64,000 nucleotides of DNA, taken from positions 577,678-641,677 of the forward strand of contig NZ_JARXRN010000028.1 in assembly GCF_029888045.1 (NCBI RefSeq). The letters are read 5' to 3'. The stretch comes from Luteimonas rhizosphaericola (lineage in GTDB: Bacteria; Pseudomonadota; Gammaproteobacteria; Xanthomonadales; Xanthomonadaceae). Both the position numbers and the translations under genes were made by a program. Under the pieces are notes generated by a model. The model did no database searches and was not told where the DNA came from. It saw only the letters and a program-made list of their open reading frames with translations. Of this stretch, positions 21,188-29,313 are shown one piece after another (within the stretch, counting starts at the first letter, position 1; the number at the start of each line of letters is the position of its first letter).

Positions 21188-22173
21188 CGCTCGCGGCCTC
21201 GCGCCGCGTGCTGTTCGTCGGCGGCAAGGGCGGGGTGGGCAAGACCACGGTGGCGTCGGCCGTGGCCTGGGCGCAGGCGGCCGCCGGGCGCCGCGTGCTG
21301 CTGGTGTCCACCGACCCGGCCCACAACCTGGGTCATCTGTGGCAGCGTCGGCTCGGGCCGGACCCGCAGCCGGTCGTCGCGCGGCTGGATGCGCTCGAGA
21401 TCGATCCGGGCGCGACGGTCGAGGCGCACCTGGCCGAGGTCGGCGCCGCGCTGCGCAAGCTGATGCCGCCGCACCTGGCGGGCGAGGTCGACCGCCATCT
21501 TGCGCTGTCGCGGGACGCGCCGGGCATGCACGAGGCCGCGCTGCTCGAACGCATCGCGCAGCTGGTGCAGGATGGGCTGACGGACTACGACCTGCTGGTG
21601 TTCGACACCGCTCCCTCCGGCCACACCGCGCGGCTGATGGCGCTGCCCGAGATGATGGCCGCCTGGACCGAGGGGTTGCTGCATCGCCAGCAGCGCAGCG
21701 AGCGCTTCGGGACCGCGCTGCGCAATCTGGGTGGCGACGACGGCATCGGGGCGCGTGCGCTGGGCGGCGGGGAAGCACGCACCCCGGGCGACCGCGACCA
21801 GGCGATCCGCGCGGTCCTGCAGCGGCGCCGGCACCTGTTCGCCCATCTGCGCGACGTGCTCGCCGACCCGACGACCACCGCCTTCGTCATCGTGCTGGCC
21901 GCCGAGCGCCTGCCGGTGCTCGAGACCATCGAACTGCAGGCCAGCCTGGCGCGCGCCGGGATCGACGTCGCGGCGCTGGTGGTCAACCGCCGCTCGCCGG
22001 CCGACGCCGGGGCGTTCCTCGCCGGGCGCCGCGCGCAGGAGCAGGTGCATCTGGACACCTTGCACGACGCGCTGCCGACCATTCCGCGCCAGGAACTGCC
22101 GCTGCTGGCCGGGGATGTGGTGGGGAATGCAGCGATCGCAGCTTTCGCCGATCTGCTCGCGCGCGGCGGCTAG
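21178..22173 (+). CDS. ArsA/TRC40 (Get3)-family ATPase
   Basis: A 331-residue deviant Walker A ATPase. LFVGGKGGVGKTTVASAVAW is the ArsA/Get3-type P-loop, VSTDPAHNLG the switch I region, and FDTAPSGHTARLMALPEMM the switch II stretch; all active-site residues are present. Family members drive arsenite pumps or chaperone tail-anchored membrane proteins. There is no arsB or arsR here; instead it is coupled to cstA and the CC protein, suggesting a role in assembly or energising of that transporter. Its TAG stop overlaps the corA stop on the other strand within a CTAG. Confidence 0.88.
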   Translation: MLLTLAASRRVLFVGGKGGVGKTTVASAVAWAQAAAGRRVLLVSTDPAHNLGHLWQRRLGPDPQPVVARLDALEIDPGATVEAHLAEVGAALRKLMPPHLAGEVDRHLALSRDAPGMHEAALLERIAQLVQDGLTDYDLLVFDTAPSGHTARLMALPEMMAAWTEGLLHRQQRSERFGTALRNLGGDDGIGARALGGGEARTPGDRDQAIRAVLQRRRHLFAHLRDVLADPTTTAFVIVLAAERLPVLETIELQASLARAGIDVAALVVNRRSPADAGAFLAGRRAQEQVHLDTLHDALPTIPRQELPLLAGDVVGNAAIAAFADLLARGG

Positions 22174-23174
22174 AGCCAGCCGATGCGCCGGAACAGCCGG
22201 TACAGCCCGAAGCACACCACGCCCACCAGCAGTACCAGCACCGGATAGGCGTAGCGCTCGTCGAGTTCGGGCATGGCGCGGAAGTTCATCCCGTACCAGC
22301 TGGTGATCAGGGTGGGCGCCGCCAGCAGCGCGGCCCACGCGCCCAGCTTCTTCACCGTCTCGCCCTGCGCCAGCGTCACCAGCGACTGGTTGACCGCCAT
22401 CGCGGTGCCGAGCATGTCGCGCAGCGCGTCGACGGTGTCGTTCACCCGCACCACGTGGTCGTGCACGTCGCGGAAGTAGAAGCGGGTGTCCTCGGGGATC
22501 TGCAGCGACGGCGAGCGCACCAGCTGCGAGAGCACGTCGATCAGCGGCGCCACCGACATCCGCATCTCGGTGAGCTGGCGCTTGAGGTCGTACAGTCGCA
22601 CCAGGGTGCTGCGCCGGTAGGCGTCGGAGAAGATGTCGCGTTCCAGCGCGTGCAGCGCGGACTTGAACTGGTCGGCGATCGGCAGGTAGTTGTCGACGAT
22701 GAAATCGAGCACCGCGTACAGCGCGTACGACGGCCCCAGCGCCAGCAGGTCCGGCTCGCGCTCAACCCTGGCGCGCGCGGGGGCATAGGACAGCGAGGCG
22801 CCGTGGCGCACGGTGATCAGGTAGCGCGGGCCGACGAAGATGTGCGTCTCGCCGAACAGGATCCGGCCTTCCACCATCTGCGCGGTGTTCACCGCCAGGA
22901 ACAGCGCCCCGCCGTAGGCCTCGACCTTGGGCCGCTGGTGGGCCTTGTGCGCGTCCTCGATGGCGAGATCGTGCAGGTCGAACTCCTCCTGCAGCGTCTC
23001 GAGCACCGAATCGCCGGGCTCGTACAGGCCGATCCAGACGAAGCTGCCGTCGTCCTGCGCCAGCACGTCGCTGATCGACGCGAGCGCGATGTCGCGGCGC
23101 GTGCCGTCGGTCGCATAGACCGCGCAGTTGATGACGCACGAGGGGTTGGCGGTCGAAGCGGGTGCTGCATCCAT
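22170..23174 (-). CDS. corA: CorA-family divalent cation channel
   Basis: A 334-residue Mg2+/Co2+ channel. A long alpha/beta cytoplasmic N-domain and coiled helices are followed by two C-terminal membrane helices; the pore signature YGMNF sits at the end of the first (ITSWYGMNFRAMPEL), then AYPVLVLLVGVVCFGLYRLF. The very short basic tail is normal. An alternative ATG at 23183 adds three residues. It is convergent with the ArsA-type gene, the two stop codons overlapping, and shares the strand with the GH97 gene, whose stop lies 107 bp upstream. Confidence 0.93.
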   Translation of the reverse strand: MDAAPASTANPSCVINCAVYATDGTRRDIALASISDVLAQDDGSFVWIGLYEPGDSVLETLQEEFDLHDLAIEDAHKAHQRPKVEAYGGALFLAVNTAQMVEGRILFGETHIFVGPRYLITVRHGASLSYAPARARVEREPDLLALGPSYALYAVLDFIVDNYLPIADQFKSALHALERDIFSDAYRRSTLVRLYDLKRQLTEMRMSVAPLIDVLSQLVRSPSLQIPEDTRFYFRDVHDHVVRVNDTVDALRDMLGTAMAVNQSLVTLAQGETVKKLGAWAALLAAPTLITSWYGMNFRAMPELDERYAYPVLVLLVGVVCFGLYRLFRRIGWL

Positions 23175-23281
23175 GGCGCGCATCGTGCTGCAGCCGGCCG
23201 CGATGGGCAAGCCGCGGCCGGGCGCCTCGGATGGAAGCGCGGGCGCTGGCGCGAGTGCCCGACGCCGGGTGCGCGAAGCGC

Positions 23282-25324
23282 TCAGCGCGCGACGAACCGG
23301 ATCGCCTGTCCGCCGCCCGGCGCCAGGCGCATCTCCAGCATGTCGCCGCCGGTGACCTCCCGGCTTTCGATCACGATGTCCTCGCGGTTGCCGCGATAGT
23401 CGGCGTCGTCGCCGTCCCGGTAGACCTGCGCGGTGTAGCGCCGCCCCGGCTCCAGGAACGACAGCGACACCTCGACCGTGCGTGGTTGCTCGTCGGTGAC
23501 CGCGCCGAGGTACCAGTCGTCGCCGCCACGCCGCCGGCGCGCGATCGCCACGTAGTCGCCGATCTCGCCGGCCAGGACGCGGCTGTCTTCCCAGTCCACC
23601 GGCACGTCCTTGATGAACTGGAACGGTCCGGGGTTCGCCTCGTAGTTGTCGAGCAGGTCGGCCGCCATCTGCAGCGGGCTGTAGATCACCACGTACAGCG
23701 CCAGCTGCTTGGCCCAGGTGGTCTCGATGCCGGCCGGCGCACGGGTCCGCATGCCGAAGATGCCGGGGGTGTAGTCCATCGGCCCGGCCAGCAGGCGCGT
23801 GAACACCAGGATCGACTCGTGCTCGGGCGGATTCCCGGGGTTGCCCCAGGCGCTGAATTCCATGCCGCGCGCGCCCTCGCGCGTGATCCAGTTCGGCCAG
23901 GTGCGGCGCAGGCCCGTGTCCTTCACCGGCTCGTGCGGATTGACCGAGATGTGGCGCTTCGCCGCCTCGGTCACCACCTTCGCGTGGTGGTTCACCATCG
24001 CCTGGCCTTCGTGCCAGGCATAGGCGATCCGGCCGTCGGCGTCGCGCACCTTCGCCTGCCCGGCGTCGGCCACGTAGCCGGTCTTGACCGCGGGCACGCC
24101 GACGCGTTCGTACAGGTCGAACGCCGCGTCCAGCTGCGACTCGTAGTGCGCGGCGTGGCCGGAGGTTTCGTGGTGCCCGATCAGCACCACGCCCTTGCTG
24201 CGCGCGTAGGCGCTCAGCGCCTCCAGATCGAAGTCCCCGGCGGACTGGGTGAAGCTGAATTCCTCGCCGTTGCCGAACCAGTCGCCGTCCCAGCCGCGGT
24301 TCCAGCCTTCCACCAGTACGCCGCCGAAGCCGTGTTCGGCGGCGAAGTCGATGTGGCGGCGCACGTTGGCATCGGTGGCGCCGTGGCGGGCGCCGGTGGC
24401 CCAGGTCTTGCGGTCCAGGTGCATCTCCCACCACACGCCGACATACTTCATCGGCGTCACCCAGGACACGTCGCCCAGCGCATTGGGTTCGTTGAGGTTG
24501 AGGATCAGCGAGGACTGCGCGAGGTCGACCGCGCGCGGCACGATCTGCAGCGTGCGCCAGGGCGTCCGGAGCGGCGTCGCCACCGAGACCTTCGCCGCGC
24601 CGCCGGTGCCGGGCGTCAGTGCGGCCTTGAGCTTGCGGCCGTCGACGCGGGTGAGGTTCATGCCCGAGTAGTCCACCAGCGCCGCTTCATGGATCGACAC
24701 GTGCAGGCCGTCGCCGGTGCGCAGAGTGATCGGGGTCTGCGCGTCGCCGACTTCGGCCAGCGGGGTGGTGTGGTAGAGGTACTCCTCGCGGTTCCACTCG
24801 AACGCGGGAATCCACCACGCGGTGGCGTCCTGCGCGAGGGTGAACTCGGTCAGCTCCTCCGCGACCTCCAGCCGCGCGAGCCCCGCCTGCCGGCGGAACG
24901 CGTAGCGGAAGCCGATGCCGTCGTCGTACAGGCGGAACACCACGTCGAAGTCGCGCCGCGGTCCGCTGCGCTCGCGCAGGGTCACGGTCAGTTCGTTGTA
25001 GTGGTTGCGCACCTCGCGACGTTCGCCCCAGGGCTGTTCCCAGGTCTCGTCCGCAGCGTCGGTGGACCGGGACGCGATCTCCAGGTTGCGCTCGAACTTC
25101 GGCACGTCGGTGAACAGCATGCCCAGGCGCGAGGGCGCGATCACCGGCTTGCCCTCGCGGGAGACCGCGTAGCTCGGGCGGCCGTCGTTGTCGGTCGTCA
25201 CCTCGACGCAGAGCACCTTGCCGGGCGAGCACGCCTCGGCGATCGGCTTCGCGGGCAGCTGCGACTGCGCATGCGCGGCGACACCGCACAGCAGCAGGCA
25301 GGCGGAGAGGCGTCGAAGCGGCAT
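23282..25324 (-). CDS. GH97-family alpha-glucosidase
   Basis: A 680-residue exported glycoside hydrolase (signal LRRLSACLLLCGVAAHA). It matches GH97 (SusB-like) through WWIPAFEWNREEYLYHT, PMKYVGVWWEMHL, FGGVLVEGWNRGWDGDW, VNPHEPVKDTGLRRTWPN and REGARGMEFSAWG. GH97 enzymes release glucose from alpha-linked oligosaccharides (or galactose in the retaining branch), usually in the periplasm. Its product fits maltodextrin use, though no other maltose genes are in the window. A perfect 14-bp palindrome lies 61 bp upstream of the start and may be its operator. Confidence 0.93.
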   Translation of the reverse strand: MPLRRLSACLLLCGVAAHAQSQLPAKPIAEACSPGKVLCVEVTTDNDGRPSYAVSREGKPVIAPSRLGMLFTDVPKFERNLEIASRSTDAADETWEQPWGERREVRNHYNELTVTLRERSGPRRDFDVVFRLYDDGIGFRYAFRRQAGLARLEVAEELTEFTLAQDATAWWIPAFEWNREEYLYHTTPLAEVGDAQTPITLRTGDGLHVSIHEAALVDYSGMNLTRVDGRKLKAALTPGTGGAAKVSVATPLRTPWRTLQIVPRAVDLAQSSLILNLNEPNALGDVSWVTPMKYVGVWWEMHLDRKTWATGARHGATDANVRRHIDFAAEHGFGGVLVEGWNRGWDGDWFGNGEEFSFTQSAGDFDLEALSAYARSKGVVLIGHHETSGHAAHYESQLDAAFDLYERVGVPAVKTGYVADAGQAKVRDADGRIAYAWHEGQAMVNHHAKVVTEAAKRHISVNPHEPVKDTGLRRTWPNWITREGARGMEFSAWGNPGNPPEHESILVFTRLLAGPMDYTPGIFGMRTRAPAGIETTWAKQLALYVVIYSPLQMAADLLDNYEANPGPFQFIKDVPVDWEDSRVLAGEIGDYVAIARRRRGGDDWYLGAVTDEQPRTVEVSLSFLEPGRRYTAQVYRDGDDADYRGNREDIVIESREVTGGDMLEMRLAPGGGQAIRFVAR

Positions 25325-25385
25325 CGGTGCAGCCCTCGTTGCGGGATGCGCCCGATCATGTCACAGGCGTTCGGGGCGCAAGCCG

Positions 25386-25399
25386 TGCATACGTATGCA
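25386..25399. promoter_or_regulatory. Perfect 14-bp palindrome upstream of the GH97 gene (putative operator)
   Basis: TGCATACGTATGCA is a perfect palindrome 62-75 bases upstream of the GH97 start codon, in an otherwise GC-rich gap. Its size and central CG step are like LacI-family operators, and sugar hydrolases are common targets of such regulators. No regulator gene lies nearby. Confidence 0.5.
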
Positions 25400-25478
25400 G
25401 CGCGGCGCCGGCAGCGCCACCCCCGTGCACAGGCGTGCGCCGGGCAGGTGACGTGTTCGCGCCGAGGGGTCGGGATGA

Positions 25479-25501
25479 CGCGATCTCAATGGGAGATCGC
25501 G
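25479..25501. repeat. Inverted repeat downstream of the DUF4105 gene
   Basis: CGCGATCTC and GAGATCGCG, a perfect 9-bp inverted repeat, are separated by AATGG, 35 bases past the stop of the DUF4105 gene. It could form a hairpin ending that transcript, but there is no U-run on the minus strand, so it could equally be a protein-binding site. Confidence 0.4.
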
Positions 25502-25535
25502 GCTGCGCAGCGCCGGACGCCGGCGAAGACCTGTT

Positions 25536-26864
25536 TCAGTCGCGCGGTCGCGCCGCCAGCGTCCACGCGAGCGCGACATGGATCGGCAGCATCAGCGCGA
25601 TCCAGTGCACGTTGCGCTGCGGCAGCACCGGCAGCCAGTGCAGGAACAGCGCCAGCACCGCGCCCGCCGCCACCAGCCAGGCCAGTATGCGGAACGCCGG
25701 ACCGACCGCACGTCCGCGCGCGATCGTCCAGCCGCCGTGCAGCAGCAGCAGGCACAGCGGCGTGAACAGCAGCAGGTTCTGGTTGCCCCACGCGAAGCGG
25801 TGCGCGGTGAAGCCCCACAGGAACAGCATCACCAGGCCGAGCGCCCCGCACAGCGTCCATAGCGGGATTGCGACGGCCGCCGCCAGCGTGCGCGGTCGGC
25901 GCGTGCCGAGCGCGCGCATCGCGATCGCCGCCGCCAGGCCCGCCAGCAGCCACGGCCACCATGGGCGCGGCGCCTCCGCCGGCTCGGGCGCGAGCCGGTG
26001 CGGCAGCAGCGATTGGGTTCCGGAGACCAGCGGCCGGCCGTCGTCGCGGCGCAGGGTGCCGAGCGCGTCGGCCAGGCGCATCGGCACGAAGGCATCGTTC
26101 CACAGCGCGTTCGGGCGGTCGGCGGCCGGACCCAGCCCGAGGTCGAACCCGAGCCACATCCATGGCGCCGGCGAGGCCAGCCGCACCGCGTCGCCGCGGA
26201 AGGTGTTGCCGCGCGAGCGCACCGCCAGCCGCCGCTGCAGCAGCCCGCCGGTGGCGGCATCGAGCGCGTCGCGCACCCGGGTCGAGCAGTTGTCGGTGAA
26301 ATAGTCGTAGCGGTAGACCGCGTTTTCGGGCAGCGCGTTGGTCGCAAGCGCCCGCGCCAGCCGTTCCGCCTCGGCGGGGTCGAGGTCGAGCCACTGCACC
26401 GACACGCCGCGACCGACCTCGGCGTAGTAGGCCAGGTCCTGCGACAGCGGCAGCGCGACCAGGCGATAGCGCATGTCGCCGAGCACGAAGCGCGACATGA
26501 AGTCCGGCTCGGTCATGTCGAAGAAGCCGAAGTTGTACGAGACCGGCTCGGCGAAGGCGGGATCGTCGACCACGATCGCGTTGTGCCCGAAGCGCTCGAA
26601 GAAGATCTCGCCCGGCTGCATCGTCGCCACGCCGATGCGCGGAGCGGCGTGTGCGAGCGGCGCGCAGACCAGCAGCGCCAGCAGGAGCAGCGCGCAGATG
26701 CCGCGGGCAGCCTGCAGCGTGGACGCGAACTGGCGTCGCGGGGGTCGGGCTTGCGCTCGCGTCACGCGCGCGGGCAAGCGTGCGGGCGCGATCGACGCGC
26801 CCCCGGCATCCGCCGGAACCGCGAGGACGGCAGGTGCGGGTTCACTCCGCTTCGTGGTCGGCAT
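25536..26864 (-). CDS. DUF4105 / Lnb N-terminal periplasmic domain protein
   Basis: A 442-residue protein. After a signal/anchor segment (residues 54-74) comes a periplasmic DUF4105 domain with ERFGHNAIVV (His94) and YDYFTDNCSTRVRDAL (Cys193), a Cys/His pair suited to thiol acyl chemistry. The C-terminal part (about residues 285-435) has roughly five hydrophobic helices. The Bacteroides relative Lnb is a lipoprotein N-acyltransferase; no function is established for proteobacterial versions that I know of. The ATG at 26864 lies inside the 3' end of corC (23-bp overlap), implying coupling. In many proteobacteria the gene following corC is lnt, which performs the same reaction. The N-terminus before the signal is unusually long, so a later start is possible. 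Confidence 0.85.
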   Translation of the reverse strand: MPTTKRSEPAPAVLAVPADAGGASIAPARLPARVTRAQARPPRRQFASTLQAARGICALLLLALLVCAPLAHAAPRIGVATMQPGEIFFERFGHNAIVVDDPAFAEPVSYNFGFFDMTEPDFMSRFVLGDMRYRLVALPLSQDLAYYAEVGRGVSVQWLDLDPAEAERLARALATNALPENAVYRYDYFTDNCSTRVRDALDAATGGLLQRRLAVRSRGNTFRGDAVRLASPAPWMWLGFDLGLGPAADRPNALWNDAFVPMRLADALGTLRRDDGRPLVSGTQSLLPHRLAPEPAEAPRPWWPWLLAGLAAAIAMRALGTRRPRTLAAAVAIPLWTLCGALGLVMLFLWGFTAHRFAWGNQNLLLFTPLCLLLLHGGWTIARGRAVGPAFRILAWLVAAGAVLALFLHWLPVLPQRNVHWIALMLPIHVALAWTLAARPRD

Positions 26865-27714
26865 GCACGCTCACGTGCAGCGCGTGCAGCCGGCGCGCGT
26901 CGGCGCGGGTGACGCGGAAACCGAAGCGGCCCAGCGTCAGCTCCTCGCCGGCTTCGGGCAGGTGCCCGATCGCCGCGGTCACCAGGCCGCCGATGGTGTC
27001 GTACTCGTCGTCGTCGAAGTCCGAACCGAAGCGCTCGTTGAAGTCGGCGATCGGCGTCAGCGCGTCCACCACGTACTGGCCGTCGGCCTGGGCCGCGATC
27101 AGCGCGTTCGGGTCCTCGGCGTCGTCGTGCTCGTCGTCGATCTCGCCGACGATCTCCTCCAGCACGTCCTCGATCGTCACCAGCCCCGCGACGCCGCCGT
27201 ACTCGTCGATCACGATCGCCATGTGGTTGCGCGACTGCCGGAACTCGCGCAGCAGCACGTTGAGCTTCTTCGACTCGGGGATCAGCACCGCCGGGCGCAG
27301 CAGCTCGTGGATGGTGCCAGGGCCGTTGTCGGCGACCACGCCGCGCAGCAGGTCCTTGGCCAGCAGGATGCCGAGGATCTCGTCCTTGTCCTCGCCGTGC
27401 ACCGGGAAGCGCGAATGGCCCGATTCCACCACCTGCTTCATCAGGTCCAGGAACCTGGCGTCGGCGGGCAGGGCCACCATCTGCGAGCGCGACACCATCA
27501 CGTCGCCCACGGTCATGTCGGACACGGCTAGCGCGCCCTCCATCATCCGCAGGGTGTCGGCCTCGATCAGGCCGTCGGAATGGGTGTCGCGCAGCAGTTC
27601 GACCAGGTCGTCGCGGGTGCTGGGCTCGCCGGAGATGGCGGAACTGAGCCGTTCCAGCCAGGTGCGCCGTTTTTCCGGAACCTCGGTGGCGCTACTACTG
27701 TCGTCCTCGGACAT
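26842..27714 (-). CDS. corC: CorC/HlyC-family transporter-associated protein
   Basis: A 290-residue cytoplasmic protein with two CBS domains (about residues 70-195; motifs VGDVMVSRSQMVALP, SGHSRFPVHGEDKDEILGIL and MAIVIDEYGGVAGLVTIEDV) and a C-terminal CorC_HlyC domain (GLVTAAIGHLPEAGEELTLG). It is linked to Mg/Co efflux and membrane homeostasis. The acidic EIVGEIDDEHDD segment is typical. It belongs to the ybeZ-ybeY-corC-lnt cluster, but here accessory genes separate it from ybeY, and a DUF4105 gene follows in place of lnt. A -10-like TAGACT is present at 27763-27768 on the minus strand. Confidence 0.94.
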   Translation of the reverse strand: MSEDDSSSATEVPEKRRTWLERLSSAISGEPSTRDDLVELLRDTHSDGLIEADTLRMMEGALAVSDMTVGDVMVSRSQMVALPADARFLDLMKQVVESGHSRFPVHGEDKDEILGILLAKDLLRGVVADNGPGTIHELLRPAVLIPESKKLNVLLREFRQSRNHMAIVIDEYGGVAGLVTIEDVLEEIVGEIDDEHDDAEDPNALIAAQADGQYVVDALTPIADFNERFGSDFDDDEYDTIGGLVTAAIGHLPEAGEELTLGRFGFRVTRADARRLHALHVSVHADHEAE

Positions 27715-27821
27715 TGTTTTCGGGTGCTTGATTCAGAAAGGCGCCGCCAGGGCAGCCGGTGAAGTCTAGCGCGCCGGCGTGAAAGGCGCCCGTCACGCCC
27801 GTCGTCCGGCGGGCGGGGTGC

Positions 27822-28085
27822 TCAGGCCGGGACGCCGCGGTCGCTGCCAGGCTTGAGAATCAGCAGCTCGTCCGCCTCGCGGTTGCGGCAGCGCTGCAGG
27901 AAACCCTCCGCGGCGGCCGGATCGACCCGGTAGCGCTCCAGCGCCGCGCGGTCGATCTCGTAGTACTCCTCGTAGTCGGCCATGCGGTTGGCCACGGGGA
28001 TCGAGAGGTAGTAGCGCCCTGATTGTTCTTCGATGCCGAGGGAAAAACGCAGCTCGCGGCTCACGAACAGATCGGTGAATTTCAC
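27822..28085 (-). CDS. Small acidic protein, candidate immunity protein
   Basis: An 87-residue soluble protein starting at a GTG (28085), 25 bases after the stop of the toxin-like gene. It is rich in Tyr, Glu and Asp (GRYYLSIPVANRMADYEEYY, then EIDRAALERY) and ends DELLILKPGSDRGVPA. There is no signal peptide and no membrane helix. Size, charge and its place directly behind a probable polymorphic toxin are what one expects of a cognate immunity protein; I do not recognise a named family. The function is inferred from context only. Confidence 0.65.
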   Translation of the reverse strand: MKFTDLFVSRELRFSLGIEEQSGRYYLSIPVANRMADYEEYYEIDRAALERYRVDPAAAEGFLQRCRNREADELLILKPGSDRGVPA

Positions 28086-28110
28086 TTCGGGGCGGTTCCG
28101 CGCGCGGGGG

Positions 28111-29079
28111 TCAGGGGTCGACGGGAGTCGCCGAATATCTTGCTGGCGGGATCCCTGCGACGTCAATGACCGCTTCGGCCGCGCCGTCCGGCAGCCTGCC
28201 GCCGGGGATCCACTTGTCGTTGGCGCCGGCCTCGTTCCCCGACGGCATGCGCAGGTCGAGTTCGGCGGGCGCGTCGAAGTCAACGCGCATCAGCGTGTTG
28301 CCGTCGAGCTGGCCCTCGGGCAGGCCCAGCGCGCGCTCCAGGGCGCGAGGGTCGCCGTTGGTGGCGGCCAGCAGCTCGTCGGCCTGCGAGCGGGTCATCA
28401 CGAACGAGGTTCCGTCCACCTGGCCCGGCCCGTACTTGTCGAGGCCGGACTTGAGCTGGAAGCGGGTGGCGCCGCCCTCGAACAGGGCGAGATGGTCGGA
28501 AATGTACTGGGCGGGCAGGTATTCGGCTGGGTCCGGCCGGCTGCCCTTGGGCAGGGCGCTGATCTCGTCGATCTGGGTGCGCGTCAGCGGCACGGCGTTG
28601 TCGATGCGGGTCCCGGCGCGCGCGGCGTCGGCGACGTCGCTGGCGGCATCGGCGACCCGACCGCTCCGGGCGACCTTGTCGACGCCCTTCGTGCCCACCA
28701 CCACCAGCACCGCCTCGGTCAGCCCGCGACCGATGGCTTCGCCGTAATTGCCGTTGTTCCAGTCGTCGACGATCGGCTCGACCACCGCATCGACCAGCAG
28801 CCCGGGGTTGCGGGCGATGGTGGCCGCGGTCTCGAAGGCGTTTTCCAGGCGCTCGCCGCCGCGCTGTGCGGACGGCAGCCAGTCCGGCGCGTCCTGCCCG
28901 GTCAAGTCCTCGTAGGCATCGGTGATCACACCGGCCCCGCTGAGGTCGTAGCCGGTCCGGGCCACGCCGACGCCGAGGTCGACCACGCCCTTGCCGGTTT
29001 CCCACAGCGTTTCGCCGGCGCCCTTGAAGACGCCGCCGACCTGCGAAAGTCCGTTGCCGATACTGTCGAATACGCCCAT
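28111..29079 (-). CDS. Putative polymorphic toxin with pretoxin-like N-terminus
   Basis: A 322-residue protein without signal peptide. Residues 1-60 are Gly/Val-rich (MGVFDSIGNGLSQVGGVFKG, then AGETLWETGKGVVDLGVG), and residues 90-135 carry a linker of the kind seen before toxin domains (VDDWNNGNYGEAIGRG then VVVGTKGVDKVAR). The C-terminal domain (about 190-322) contains FEGGATRFQLKSGLDKYGPG, DGTSFVMTRSQADELLAATN, MPSGNEAGANDKWIPGG and EAVIDVAGIPPARYS. The Arg206, TSF (224-226) and Glu283 positions loosely recall the R-S-E pattern of ADP-ribosyltransferases, but I cannot assign the domain. A small probable immunity gene follows after 25 bases. No secretion gene adjoins it. Confidence 0.65.
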   Translation of the reverse strand: MGVFDSIGNGLSQVGGVFKGAGETLWETGKGVVDLGVGVARTGYDLSGAGVITDAYEDLTGQDAPDWLPSAQRGGERLENAFETAATIARNPGLLVDAVVEPIVDDWNNGNYGEAIGRGLTEAVLVVVGTKGVDKVARSGRVADAASDVADAARAGTRIDNAVPLTRTQIDEISALPKGSRPDPAEYLPAQYISDHLALFEGGATRFQLKSGLDKYGPGQVDGTSFVMTRSQADELLAATNGDPRALERALGLPEGQLDGNTLMRVDFDAPAELDLRMPSGNEAGANDKWIPGGRLPDGAAEAVIDVAGIPPARYSATPVDP

Positions 29080-29313
29080 GGCGGGAGCCAGGCTGCCAGG
29101 ATGCGACGACGCTAGCCGGGGCGGGCGAACGCGACAATCTGGGGGAAACCCTCGCGGCGGGGTCGGCGGGCGCCGCCAGGCCGCGAGAATCCCCACCCCG
29201 GGACGGGACGTTGCCCGACGCCCCGTCCGGGTGTCGTCCGATATCCGGCCTGCGGTCGAACGCGGATCCTGTTCGGGCGATATCACCACCATCACGTCAC
29301 GGAGGACGTTCCC

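Noticed and set aside
28111..29079. The toxin-like protein as a substrate of the VirD4 in this window
   Set aside because: Its C-terminus lacks the conserved glutamine-rich VirD4-interacting tail known from xanthomonad effectors, and the genes are 16 kb apart.
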